Shown: positions 32,570 through 40,315, numbered from the stretch's first letter. The stretch is DNA of 64,000 nucleotides from F23-B02 sp963625685 (GCA_963625685.1 CAVFTR010000006.1:50606-114605), one strand, 5' to 3'. Notes: generated by a model from the letters alone, not told the origin. Made by a program: numbers and translations.

Positions 32570-33437
32570 TGTCGGTCTGCTCCTTTCGTATTACTTGATC
32601 GTTGCTCAGTATGATGCTGACGGAACCGCTCTCCGTGAGCCTGATCAGCTTAACGGTTTTATTGGTCAGCTCTGAATCGAAGCCATCCAGGATGTCATGC
32701 TGTTCAAGAGCGTTCTTTAGCTTGTATTCAACGTATGCCTCGTTACCGATCTGCTGGTATCCGATGGCTGCTCGCTGATACAGCTTCTCTCGAAGGGCAT
32801 CCTTGTCGAAGTCATATCCTTCAAGGGTTCTCGCAATCTCGTTGTCAAGGCGTCGCTGTTCAGCGGACGGTTCTGCTTGGCCGGGCAATGCAGATCGGAT
32901 AATCGCTGGATTTCGAATCAGACCATTCAGAAGGTCGACGATGTCTTCCATCAGCTCTGTATCTTCTTTTTTGATTTGGATGTGGCATTGATTGCAAACC
33001 CACTTCTGTGTGCATTTGCATCTTGTGTCCTGCAGTCGACGCATCGGCTTGCCGCAGGCTGGGCAGACAACCGGGACTTTCAGCAGGTAGATCCCCGATT
33101 GCCGATCCGTGCTGGTCTGCGTGTTGCGGGATGCCTTTCGGCTCCGCAGGTTTTCAACCGTTGTTTCGTCGATGACCTGTGGATAGGTGGCATTTCCAAG
33201 GTAGCGGTCATCATCCACGATTCGCATGATTCTGGCTTTGTTCCATGTTATAACACCGGGGGCGAACTCCACCTTGTCCGATTCCAGCCCGTTGGCGATC
33301 TGCAGGAGTGAACGTCCGTCGAGGTATTCGGAGCAGATTCTTTGAAGTGTGTTCTGTTCGTCGGGATTGGCAACGATCTTTCCATCTTCGAATCTGTATC
33401 CGAAGGGTATGTTCCTGTTCTTCATATTCGTTTTCAC
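32538..33437 (-). CDS. Recombinase-family protein lacking the catalytic domain
   Basis: A 299-residue protein that begins directly with the recombinase (DNA-binding) domain: IPFGYRFEDGKIVANPDEQNTLQRICSEYLDGRSLLQIAN. A zinc ribbon (CPACGKPMRRL...C...CNQCH) and a C-terminal helical region follow. The N-terminal resolvase domain with the serine nucleophile is absent, and no upstream pseudogene remains, so this is probably a real accessory factor rather than a decayed integrase. It starts GTG 33437 (or ATG 33425), 7 nt after the next recombinase gene. Confidence 0.8.
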   Translation of the reverse strand: MKTNMKNRNIPFGYRFEDGKIVANPDEQNTLQRICSEYLDGRSLLQIANGLESDKVEFAPGVITWNKARIMRIVDDDRYLGNATYPQVIDETTVENLRSRKASRNTQTSTDRQSGIYLLKVPVVCPACGKPMRRLQDTRCKCTQKWVCNQCHIQIKKEDTELMEDIVDLLNGLIRNPAIIRSALPGQAEPSAEQRRLDNEIARTLEGYDFDKDALREKLYQRAAIGYQQIGNEAYVEYKLKNALEQHDILDGFDSELTNKTVKLIRLTESGSVSIILSNDQVIRKEQTDNASNSPSDAT

Positions 33438-33444
33438 CGTCCTT

Positions 33445-34980
33445 TTATGCTATGGTTTCGATCAATCTAAGACCGCCGATCAGATGGAAGGTTATTTCCG
33501 ACCCACTCATTACGACGGCCTTTTCAATAATCTGATTGAACAGATCCTCGTCGAAGGCTTCGGTCGGTTCATATTCATCGATAATGCATTGCAGCTCCTT
33601 GAGCTTATCAAGCTGTTCGTCACCTTCGTCCTCGACGATTTTCTTTTTTCGTTCAGAGCGCAGGGCGCTGATTCTATTGTTGATCTCGGAAGACTGTGCC
33701 GAGTAGTCAGAGCCGTTTAAGATGCCGCTTGTATGCAGTCTTACGATGACGAGGTTCCTGGCAGCAAGGTCAGCGATTTCCTTGTCGATCTCTGCGATCT
33801 TTTCATGATTCTCGCTTGTCTTGCTCTGCATGATCTCAATGTCTCGAATCAGCGCACCAAGGATCGCATGGTGATGTTTCTTCAGTTTGAAGAGCATTTT
33901 GTTAAATGCTTCATACACATCTGATTCGGACATTCTCTGGCTGGAGCAGACCGTGGCACCGGAAGCTCTGCCGGAGCACATCCAGTAGGCTTTCCCTCTG
34001 ACAAGCTGTCTGCGATACGTCCGACCGCAGTCTGGACAGCGAAGCATGCCGCTCAGAGGATAGCTGGTTTTCTTCCCGCTCATATTCTTCTGACGGGATT
34101 TTTGCAATTCTTGTACTGCGGCATAGGTTTCTCTGCTGACGATGGCAGGATTGGCGTTCTCGACATAGTACTTCGGACGCTCTCCACGATTCTTGACTTT
34201 CTTGAACGGGAGCGTATCCGTAGTGTACTTTTTTTGAAGCAACGCATCGCCCATATACCGTTCATTATTCAGCATGTAGTCGATTCCGAAGGCGTACCAT
34301 AGTTTTGTGCCGTGGCGCCTGGGGACGCTTTCCTCGTTCAGCTTGTTTGCAATAGCCTGCTTTCCGTAGCCTTGCAGGTACATGGAGAAGATTCTTCGGA
34401 CGACTACTGCTTCTGTTTCGTTGATGACCAGGCTGCCGTCGACAAGATTGAAGCCGTATGCCGGAGCACAGCAGTTGAAGTCGCCGGACTCCATCCGCTT
34501 TTTGTAGCTCCAACGCATATTCCCCGATATAGACTCGCTCTCTTGCTGGGCGGCCATACCGGGGAATGTTACGATCATCTCACTATTCAGTTTATCGGTA
34601 TCGATGCCCTGTTCTTCGAAGTAGACGCTGACGCCGATGTCTTTAAGGAAGCGGATCGTTGACAGAAGCTCCTGAGTGTTTCTCGCAAAGCGGGATACTG
34701 ACTTTACAATGATGCGGTCGATCAAGCCTTTCTTACAGTCCCGAATCAACCGATGCAGATCATCTCGCTTGTCCATGCAGGTGCCAGTGATGCCTTCATC
34801 CGCATAGATGTCAACCAGCTTGTACTGAGGATTTCTTCTCTCATAGTCCTTGTAGTATCTGATCTGTGCGGCGAAGGAGTGAAGCTGGTCTTCGCTGTCA
34901 CTGGATACTCGGCAGTAGGTTGCCAGTCGGATCGTTTCCTGTGCCGTTTTTTTCTCGGCTGTGATCTCAATAACGTTCAT
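33445..34980 (-). CDS. Large serine recombinase (second catalytic copy)
   Basis: A 511-residue protein with an intact resolvase domain (ATYCRVSSDSEDQLHSFAAQ, YADEGITGTCMDKRDDLHRL, KSVSRFARNTQELL). The recombinase domain YGFNLVDGSLVINETEAVVVRRIFSMYL follows, then a CPDCGRTYRR zinc ribbon and a coiled coil. AAGGAG precedes the ATG. With the two downstream genes it forms a three-recombinase module of the type seen at the ends of Clostridia mobile elements, where two catalytic proteins and an accessory protein may act together. Confidence 0.92.
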   Translation of the reverse strand: MNVIEITAEKKTAQETIRLATYCRVSSDSEDQLHSFAAQIRYYKDYERRNPQYKLVDIYADEGITGTCMDKRDDLHRLIRDCKKGLIDRIIVKSVSRFARNTQELLSTIRFLKDIGVSVYFEEQGIDTDKLNSEMIVTFPGMAAQQESESISGNMRWSYKKRMESGDFNCCAPAYGFNLVDGSLVINETEAVVVRRIFSMYLQGYGKQAIANKLNEESVPRRHGTKLWYAFGIDYMLNNERYMGDALLQKKYTTDTLPFKKVKNRGERPKYYVENANPAIVSRETYAAVQELQKSRQKNMSGKKTSYPLSGMLRCPDCGRTYRRQLVRGKAYWMCSGRASGATVCSSQRMSESDVYEAFNKMLFKLKKHHHAILGALIRDIEIMQSKTSENHEKIAEIDKEIADLAARNLVIVRLHTSGILNGSDYSAQSSEINNRISALRSERKKKIVEDEGDEQLDKLKELQCIIDEYEPTEAFDEDLFNQIIEKAVVMSGSEITFHLIGGLRLIETIA

Positions 34981-35089
34981 TGAGCTTTACTCCTTTCTGC
35001 GGGGGCTTCCCGCTGATTTGCCTTTCGGCAACACAAACAGATACCACAAGAGTTCGGAAACATCCAGCGAAAATCGGAAGTTTTTTTGA

Positions 35090-35239
35090 TCAGACGCAAT
35101 AAATTTTCGCGCCGTAATGATCCTCGCTGATTGCTACGATCTTGTTGTATTCATCTTCGGTGATCAGCTCCATGCCAAGCAGCATTCGGAGCAGGTTTAC
35201 GCTGTATACGAAAGAGGCATTGTTGCTGTCGTTTTTCAT
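35090..35239 (-). CDS. Small conserved mobile-element protein (49 aa)
   Basis: This frame (ATG 35239, TGA 35090-35092) overlaps the MazF stop by four bases (ATGA). The product contains ASFVYSVNLLRMLLGMELIT and EDEYNKIVAISEDHYGAKIY, a short helix pair reminiscent of SHOCT-like C-terminal segments. It lies between the toxin and the recombinases. Translational coupling to mazF supports it as a real gene. Function is unknown; it could be a partner of the toxin or of the recombinase. Confidence 0.6.
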   Translation of the reverse strand: MKNDSNNASFVYSVNLLRMLLGMELITEDEYNKIVAISEDHYGAKIYCV

Positions 35240-35598
35240 TTCAGCAATCCCTCCATAACTTTTATACCAAGGCTGGTAATGATGGCATGGTCGACCTTGC
35301 CCATCATATCCTTGTTGAGTTTTCCGACATAATCGTCAAGTCGGCGTTTATCGATGGTTCTGATCTGCTCGAGGAGAGCGACAGATCCGCTGACCAGTCC
35401 TTCGACATTGACTCTGACATGAGTTGGCATGCGCGAGTCAGGCTTTGTGCTTGTGATCGGCGCCACGATGGTGGTTGGGCTGAACTTGTTGCCCGTATCA
35501 TTTTGCAGGATGAGAACGGGACGGAATCCATCCTGTTCACTCCCCACTACAGGAGAGAGGTCTGCATAGTAAATCTGACCCCTTTTGACTTTTTTCAT
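35236..35598 (-). CDS. MazF/PemK-type endoribonuclease toxin
   Basis: A 120-residue PemK/MazF-fold protein with KKVKRGQIYYADLSPVVGSEQDGFRPVLILQND, TTIVAPITS and LLEQIRTIDKRRL. These contain the residues usually involved in RNA cleavage. Such toxins cut mRNA at short motifs and are held in check by an antitoxin. No MazE-like antitoxin is visible upstream, where a terminator (35623-35659) separates it from the next gene; only the 49-residue coupled gene lies downstream. ACGGAGG precedes the ATG. Confidence 0.88.
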   Translation of the reverse strand: MKKVKRGQIYYADLSPVVGSEQDGFRPVLILQNDTGNKFSPTTIVAPITSTKPDSRMPTHVRVNVEGLVSGSVALLEQIRTIDKRRLDDYVGKLNKDMMGKVDHAIITSLGIKVMEGLLK

Positions 35599-35617
35599 TT
35601 TCGTTCCTCCGTGTTAA

Positions 35618-35659
35618 GTAAAAGGCCGCCGTCTACATTTATCCTGCAGGCGGCGGCCT
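35618..35659 (-). terminator. Terminator upstream of the MazF gene
   Basis: AGGCCGCCG (35623-35631) pairs with CGGCGGCCT (35651-35659). On the minus strand it is followed by TTTACTTAA. Between here and 36130 I see only very short frames without ribosome sites, for example 35860-35937, and no convincing gene. Confidence 0.65.
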
Positions 35660-36129
35660 GCATAGTATCAATCGTTTTTCCTTAACCGATATTTGTCCAC
35701 GACGCCCTCGATCAACGGGAACGCACCTTCCGGCCGTGCATTCGGCCTCATGGGAATTTCACCCCTCCGAGGATCTCTCCGAGGCGCCCTCCTTTGTTGC
35801 GACGGCTCACGGCTTTCGACCGCTTTAACGCTCGACTTTAGGACTGGACGCAAGTATCATTATTTCTTCTGCTTGTCGCGGCCTTCGCTGCGGATGCGCC
35901 GCATCGTCTGAGACCTGAAGACTCGGGACATCTTCATATTAGGAGTGCTTGTCCGAGTGTTCGCTCATGTGGCTTGCCGGTTTCCCGACGGCAGAAGGAA
36001 GGTAAAAGATGCGCTGTGCTATTCAGTTGTCAAAGTGCAGAGGCTTCTTCTGTTGCGGAGAAGTCGGTGAGGGAAGATTTTGTCCTCACCCTGTATTCCA
36101 CACTTTTTTCGCATTTGATAACCTGATAA

Positions 36130-36693
36130 TCAAAAAAAGTTTCTCAGCTTCTCTAAAACCACATTCTTTCGCTTATGAACTGCAACTTGGGAAACTCCCA
36201 TTATCTCTGCAAGTTTCCGTTCTGAGCATCTTCTCTCGCCGAGATAGAGCGCATAAATCAGCTTGCGTTCTTCATCGGTTAGCGCTTTCAATGCGCTACG
36301 TAAGATTTCGAGGCTAATTTCATGGAGCACTTGAGCTTCAACATCAGAAGACGGATCGGGAATTAGCTCTTCACCAGAAGACAAGTCGCTGCCCTCGTCA
36401 TCTTCCATAGCATAGAGTGAGATGGTTATTAACCCGGAGTTCTCCATGCAGTCAGACACGTACTGCTTGTGGCGTTCATCTTTTCGATGTTGCTTCATAA
36501 GAGAGGAAGGGATTTCAACAAATTCTTCCTCGCCGCCATCTTCGTGAGAGCTTGTCCTCATAAAACGCTTATTCTGTCCTTCGGGACTCTTGAGATATTC
36601 ATAGGCTTGTCTACCAGAAAGCCTCATAAAGCACTTGGTACCATCTGCAGACTTAAAGCTGCCATTTTCGTTTTCAATGTAGTAAATTGCCAT
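36130..36693 (-). CDS. Sigma-70 region 4-like regulator of the mobile element
   Basis: A 187-residue protein. The first ~100 residues are a variable N-terminal domain (YYIENENGSFKSADGTKCFMRLSGRQAYEYLKSPEG). The C-terminal ~70 residues form a sigma-region-4-type helix-turn-helix (LRSALKALTDEERKLIYALYLGERRCSERKLAEIMGVSQVAVHKRK). Proteins like this are common beside serine recombinases in Firmicutes mobile elements and probably control their transcription. The AAAGGAG ribosome site lies inside a perfect inverted repeat (36697-36752). Confidence 0.78.
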   Translation of the reverse strand: MAIYYIENENGSFKSADGTKCFMRLSGRQAYEYLKSPEGQNKRFMRTSSHEDGGEEEFVEIPSSLMKQHRKDERHKQYVSDCMENSGLITISLYAMEDDEGSDLSSGEELIPDPSSDVEAQVLHEISLEILRSALKALTDEERKLIYALYLGERRCSERKLAEIMGVSQVAVHKRKNVVLEKLRNFF

Positions 36694-36696
36694 TAT

Positions 36697-36752
36697 CGTG
36701 ATCTCCTTTGAATTTTTGAATTTTGGTTGAAATCAAAAATTCGGAGATCACG
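36697..36752 (-). promoter_or_regulatory. Hairpin enclosing the ribosome binding site of the sigma-like gene
   Basis: In the leftward mRNA, CGUGAUCUCC pairs with GGAGAUCACG (10 bp) and, inside it, GAAUUUUUGA pairs with UCAAAAAUUC (10 bp), with an AAA bulge and a 13-nt loop. The 3' arm contains AAAGGAG, which ends 9 nt before the AUG. The structure would block translation initiation unless opened. Confidence 0.7.
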
Positions 36753-36891
36753 GGTATTCAGCTATGTATGGTTGCCATGAGCTTTCGGGCATAAAAACGC
36801 ACCCGCCATAATTCTCCAACTTTTGGCATGCGCAAAAGTTCGAAGAACGTCGCTCATCAGCGCAGAAACGAGAATGCTCAGGATTTATCAT

Positions 36892-36929
36892 GAAAAAAGT
36901 CCTTTCCCAAGCGGATTCGGGAAAGGACT
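36892..36929 (-). terminator. Terminator in the 36.75-37.08 kb gap
   Basis: AGTCCTTTCCC (36898-36908) and GGGAAAGGACT (36919-36929) form an 11-bp stem that reads into TTTTTT on the minus strand. It is the second of two terminators downstream of the lexA-immA operon. No gene is supported in 36753-36891. Confidence 0.85.
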
Positions 36930-36956
36930 CTCATCATCGTATGAAGTGAAAAGCGC

Positions 36957-37031
36957 AAAAAAAGCACCGTCGAAATCAGAATCTCAAAAAGATATGGATA
37001 TCCCTTTTGATTCTGGCTTCATACGGTGCTT
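36957..37031 (-). terminator. Long terminator hairpin after the zinc-ribbon gene
   Basis: AAGCACCGT (36962-36970) pairs with ACGGTGCTT (37023-37031), and an inner helix (TCAGAATC with GATTCTG) extends it. Leftward reading gives a T7 tract (36963-36957). It lies ~48 nt after the stop of the 100-residue gene. Confidence 0.7.
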
Positions 37032-37078
37032 GGCAGTCTAATCTTTCGATTTCCTCCGCTTGCGCGATTCAAAGTCAG

Positions 37079-37381
37079 TTAGTTCTTATTCAGTTTTTCA
37101 AAGTAGTCCTCGCCGTAGTATTTTACCTTCAGCCGCCAAATGCCTTTTTGACTTCGGAAATATGCGAGGTTAATGGGCTTTTCCCATTTGCATTTCCGGC
37201 ACCTGGCTTGAAAATGGCCTTGCGTATCTGCATATACACGGGCTATTACATAATCGCAGACAGGGCATCTTACATCCCTCATCGGCAGCCCCTCTACTTC
37301 AAGGGAAGACCGAGAGATTTTCTCTTTGACCTCTTGGGGCAAGTTTGAATAGCTTCTTGCCGCTTTCTGTTCAACAACCAT
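37079..37381 (-). CDS. Zinc-ribbon protein, Com-like (100 aa)
   Basis: The start is ATG 37381, 8 nt after GGAGG. The protein has VRCPVCDYVIARVYADTQGHFQARCRKCKWEKPINL, a four-Cys zinc ribbon (CxxC-x20-CxxC). It resembles the Com-type translational regulators or small phage/ICE zinc fingers. The 3' end of immA overlaps its start, so it is third in a lexA-immA-zinc-ribbon operon. A role in regulating the element is likely but inferred. Confidence 0.65.
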   Translation of the reverse strand: MVVEQKAARSYSNLPQEVKEKISRSSLEVEGLPMRDVRCPVCDYVIARVYADTQGHFQARCRKCKWEKPINLAYFRSQKGIWRLKVKYYGEDYFEKLNKN

Positions 37382-38090
37382 ATACGGCACCTCCGTCCGT
37401 CATGGTCTTTTTGAAATATTCTTCCATACTGCGCTGGTTCAGGAGATTGTATTTTCGTAATTGGATCAGCATGGCGGAATAAGACACTCCCAGCTCTACA
37501 GACATTTTTTGCAATACCGGCTTCATCTTCGGAAGGAAAACGCAATCGCCGTAGACAGGAATTGCTTTCCTTCTCAGATGCCGTCGTACCGAGTCGGTAA
37601 GTACCACCCGCGGCATGAGAATCATTGCTGCCATTGCATTCGCCTGGCATTCTTCGAGAGACAGTCTCTCATGGAGTTCATCCATGCTGTATGTTCTCTC
37701 CGTATCATATACGCTGTTGAAGCATGCGACCGCTCGCATTGGATCAGCCCGCCAGATCAAAATGTGGCTGATTTCGTGAGCCAACACGAACCGCCGCCTA
37801 TTGTTCTCTGACGGGTTAAGGAGCAACCTTTCAAGAACCACGGTGTCTTTCGGAAAGACGACATTGACCTTCTTTCCATAACGCCAAACGCAAAGAGGTC
37901 GTATTCCATCAGACGCAAAGCCGATCTTATCGGGATCGCTTTCTGCAATCTGCTCATACACTACGGTTATTCCAAGGTATACCGCAATACCATCAATGTC
38001 GATATATTTCGGCGGGGGCTCTCCGCATGATACCTGCACCAAGCCCTCGGCAATCTGTTCGATCTCTTTATTCGAGATATAGACCTGCAT
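37371..38090 (-). CDS. ImmA/IrrE-type metallopeptidase
   Basis: A 239-residue protein with the zinc-binding RFVLAHEISHILI motif (HExxH) near residue 108 and a downstream acidic segment LSLEECQANAMAAMILMP (third ligand). In ICEBs1, ImmA cleaves the repressor ImmR to derepress the element. Here it is encoded directly after a LexA-like repressor, which suggests that repressor as target. The N-terminal ~60 residues have no named domain. AGGAGG lies 8 nt before the ATG. Confidence 0.88.
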   Translation of the reverse strand: MQVYISNKEIEQIAEGLVQVSCGEPPPKYIDIDGIAVYLGITVVYEQIAESDPDKIGFASDGIRPLCVWRYGKKVNVVFPKDTVVLERLLLNPSENNRRRFVLAHEISHILIWRADPMRAVACFNSVYDTERTYSMDELHERLSLEECQANAMAAMILMPRVVLTDSVRRHLRRKAIPVYGDCVFLPKMKPVLQKMSVELGVSYSAMLIQLRKYNLLNQRSMEEYFKKTMTDGGAVYGC

Positions 38091-38109
38091 CTATCATTCC
38101 TCCTATCGG

Positions 38110-38709
38110 CTACAAAGCCTTTATAACGTGCTGCGCAACTCCTTGTATGTAGCAGCTCTTGACAAGGATATCCTTCATCGTCTTGTTTTCTGGATGGAGT
38201 CTGACGCATTTTTTATCCTCGTCTATGTAGAATCTCTTTAGTGTTGTTTCGTTGTCAACCAAGGCAACCACGATATCTCCTTCATCCGCGGTGTTTTGCT
38301 TGCGGACAACAACGAGATCGCCCGGATCAATTCCCGCCTCTATCATAGACTCTCCCTTGGCTCTTAGGATAAAGTGTTCTCCTGGGCCGAAGAGAGCATC
38401 CGGCAAGGCGACATAGGCTTCAAAGTTTTCTTCTTCGTACTGCGGCTCTCCGCAGGCGATGGAACCAATAATCGGCGAGAGGGAGTATCCACTATCTGCC
38501 TTGCTCGTGACTGGGGTTTCAAGCGTAACGCCATCATAGTGGATTTGACCGTTCTTGTTCATCTCTTGCAGATATGCATGTACCGTACTTCGGGAGCGTC
38601 CAATAGCTCGAGCGATTTCTGTAATCGACGGTGTTTCTTTGTGAGTAAAGAAATAGCCTTCAATTGCCTCTACAATCTCTCTCATCGTTTCTTCGCTCTT
38701 GTATCTCAT
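38110..38709 (-). CDS. LexA-like self-cleaving repressor
   Basis: A 199-residue LexA-family protein. It has an N-terminal winged HTH (ETPSITEIARAIGRSRSTVHAYLQEM, ~25-50) and a C-terminal S24 peptidase domain with SIACGEP (a Cys-Gly cleavage site at ~86-87), GESMIEAGIDPGDLVVV (Ser nucleophile) and DNETTLKRFY (catalytic Lys). RecA-stimulated autocleavage would derepress the element after DNA damage. It heads an operon with immA. A 13-bp inverted repeat overlaps its own promoter and is the probable autoregulatory operator. It is not necessarily the host's chromosomal LexA. Confidence 0.9.
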   Translation of the reverse strand: MRYKSEETMREIVEAIEGYFFTHKETPSITEIARAIGRSRSTVHAYLQEMNKNGQIHYDGVTLETPVTSKADSGYSLSPIIGSIACGEPQYEEENFEAYVALPDALFGPGEHFILRAKGESMIEAGIDPGDLVVVRKQNTADEGDIVVALVDNETTLKRFYIDEDKKCVRLHPENKTMKDILVKSCYIQGVAQHVIKAL

Positions 38710-38728
38710 CGAATCAACCTCCTTTGAA

Positions 38729-38790
38729 GCCTATCCCGAACGGCTTGTTCGGGATAGGCTTATTATACGAGATCACAAACCGTTTTTCAA
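38729..38790 (-). promoter_or_regulatory. Promoter and operator of the lexA-immA operon
   Basis: On the minus strand TTGAAA (38790-38785) and TATAAT (38767-38762) are 17 bp apart. Right after the -10, GCCTATCCCGAAC-GGCTT-GTTCGGGATAGGC (38729-38759) is a perfect 13-bp inverted repeat. Its GAAC-N5-GTTC core is similar to, but one base longer than, a Bacillus SOS box. Confidence 0.82.
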
Positions 38791-38808
38791 TAGGGTTGAA
38801 CAAAATTG

Positions 38809-38841
38809 CAAAAAGGTGGGCGAATTAGCGCCCACATTTTT
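38809..38841 (-). terminator. Terminator of the WYL gene (bidirectional)
   Basis: GTGGGCG (38816-38822) and CGCCCAC (38829-38835) form a 7-bp stem flanked by A-run and T-run. It lies after the WYL stop codon. Confidence 0.75.
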
Positions 38842-38865
38842 GCGAATCAGAGGAATTCGCTCTGC

Positions 38866-39831
38866 TTAAAGCCTTTTTAGAGTCTCGCTGACTTTCTTTT
38901 TGTACTCGTTCATAACATCCTGGGGAGAGATAATTCTGATTGCGCCGTCATATGCGAAGATCCATGAGAAGAAGGTCGGACTGACGAACACTTCGACTTC
39001 AGCGACAAAGTGCTGATCGTCTGTCTTTCGCGTCACCACATCGTCCCCAAAGCGATCAACGATGGTATTCATCATATCGTTCTCGCACAAAAGCTGTACA
39101 GTTTGCCTCTCCCCATCGTACATCAAGAAGACTTGGTTACAAAATGCTTCTATATCATAGTCTTGCGGTCGATCATGAAAATCTTGGAGAGCTTCTTTCG
39201 TATGCAGCATCCTGTCAACACGGAATTTCACGATTTTGCCATGCCGCTCAGACCATCCGAGGACATAGTATCTGTCGTTGTTCCACACCAAATCATACGG
39301 TGAAAGGCAATAGACCGCACCATCATGCTTCAGTTCCTTCTCTTTATCTGCCGTATACCTGATGTATTGAAACTCGACGGTATTCTCGCGGTTGATGGCA
39401 TGGTGAAGAAGATCCACGGTATAGTACACACTCTCATTCGTGGTTTTGGCCTTACCTTCAACGTATAGCTTTCGCTTTAATTCTGCCGCTTGATACGGGC
39501 TGGCAAGAGAGGATAGCTTTTCAATTAGGGATAGGCTCTTTTTCTGCGAAATAAACTTTGCGGCTTGAACGGCATCGACAATCATTTTTAGTTCTGCAAG
39601 CTCCAAGCTGCGGGAGCCAATAAAGTATTTGTTTTGGCGGCTTTTGTTGCATATCACGTCGAAGCCGGAATCTTGCAATTCAGCCAAGTCAGTCGCTACA
39701 GTTTTTCTTGTGGCATGGATACCCCTTTCTTCTAAATGAGAAAGGATATCATTGATGATTGCTGGATGGTTTTCGTCTGTGTTATCCAGCAGGTATTTTA
39801 GAATATATAATGGGCGGTTCTTTTCAGCCAT
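38866..39831 (-). CDS. WYL-domain transcriptional regulator
   Basis: A 321-residue protein. The N-terminal winged HTH (NRPLYILKYLLDNTDENHPAIINDILSHLEERGIHATRKTVATDLAELQDSG) is followed by a central WYL domain (VEFQYIRYTADKEKEL...LSPYDLVWNNDRYYVLGWSERH...FRVDRM) and a C-terminal WCX-like domain. WYL proteins sense nucleotides or nucleic acid and often regulate defence and mobile-element genes. AAGGAG lies 8 nt before the ATG. Its extended -10 promoter is at 39864-39872. Confidence 0.87.
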   Translation of the reverse strand: MAEKNRPLYILKYLLDNTDENHPAIINDILSHLEERGIHATRKTVATDLAELQDSGFDVICNKSRQNKYFIGSRSLELAELKMIVDAVQAAKFISQKKSLSLIEKLSSLASPYQAAELKRKLYVEGKAKTTNESVYYTVDLLHHAINRENTVEFQYIRYTADKEKELKHDGAVYCLSPYDLVWNNDRYYVLGWSERHGKIVKFRVDRMLHTKEALQDFHDRPQDYDIEAFCNQVFLMYDGERQTVQLLCENDMMNTIVDRFGDDVVTRKTDDQHFVAEVEVFVSPTFFSWIFAYDGAIRIISPQDVMNEYKKKVSETLKRL

Positions 39832-39863
39832 TCGAGCAACTCCTTCAATCTATCATTGCCTTT

Positions 39864-39872
39864 ATTATAGCA
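39864..39872 (-). promoter_or_regulatory. Extended -10 promoter of the WYL gene
   Basis: On the minus strand TG-C-TATAAT (39872-39864) lies about 33 nt before the WYL start. No consensus -35 is found at 17 bp. Confidence 0.55.
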
Positions 39873-39889
39873 TATTTTGTAAACGCCGG

Positions 39890-39914
39890 AGTGTCAAATG
39901 GCACTCCGGCGTGA
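39890..39914 (-). terminator. Possible terminator at the end of the RiPP/membrane-system array
   Basis: ACGCCGGAGTG and CACTCCGGCGT form an 11-bp stem around TCAAATGG. Leftward it is followed only by TTACAAAA, so it is weak, but it is the first strong stem after the RiPP precursor and would separate this array from WYL. The rest of 39915-40054 shows no supported gene. Confidence 0.45.
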
Positions 39915-40054
39915 TTAACGGCAGACCTATCTACTAAGAATCAAAATATCAGAGGTACAAGTTGCCACTACAGCATTCTTGCCATGCAAGTTGAGATCGG
40001 GCAATGCACATGAGGTGATAATCTGTATGTGTATAGTTGCCGAAAAATCCATTG

Positions 40055-40101
40055 GTTTTTGACATGTCAGCGAGAGGTGAACCCGCTGGCATGCCAAAAA
40101 C
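40055..40101. repeat. 18-bp inverted repeat downstream of the RiPP precursor
   Basis: GTTTTTGACATGTCAGCG (40055-40072) and CGCTGGCATGCCAAAAAC (40084-40101) form an 18-bp stem with one mismatch and one G-U, around an 11-nt loop. Neither side has a terminator-type U-tract after it. It may stabilise the 3' end of the precursor mRNA. Confidence 0.55.
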
Positions 40102-40131
40102 ATTTAATCTGCGAGGTTAATGTGTGCTTCA

Positions 40132-40254
40132 TTAACCGAATGCATGGATGCAGCGGACGCAGTGACCGCCATGGCATTCGCCTTTGTCCTCTGCCATATT
40201 ACGCACAGAGACATCAGCTTCGACCTTCTTGACTTCGGGCTTTTCGTAACTCAT
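40132..40254 (-). CDS. Cys-rich RiPP precursor peptide (40 aa)
   Basis: This short frame is too small for routine gene callers. ATG at 40254 is preceded by AAAGGAGG and the frame ends in TAA (40132-40134). The first ~24 residues form a charged leader (MSYEKPEVKKVEADVSVRNM) and the rest is a compact core, GECHGGHCVRCIHAFG, with three Cys, three His and four Gly. It lies 61 nt downstream of a radical SAM/SPASM gene, which follows a PqqD-like gene. This is the classical layout of a radical-SAM-modified peptide cassette. The core type (thioether, cyclophane or other) cannot be told from sequence. I do not recognise a named precursor family. Confidence 0.75.
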   Translation of the reverse strand: MSYEKPEVKKVEADVSVRNMAEDKGECHGGHCVRCIHAFG

Positions 40255-40315
40255 CTGGAATCCTCCTTTCTATGAATCTATACAAGGGGTATAAAACCCT
40301 TATATGCGACGACTA

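Noticed and set aside
35860..35937. 25-codon Arg/Lys-rich frame on the minus strand between the MazF and sigma-like genes
   Set aside because: No Shine-Dalgarno sequence; too short to support without conservation data.
38737..38751. SOS-box reading of GAAC-N5-GTTC in front of the lexA-like gene
   Set aside because: The Bacillus-type box has four spacer bases; here it is five and embedded in a longer 13-bp repeat, so I call it a self-operator instead of a host SOS box.
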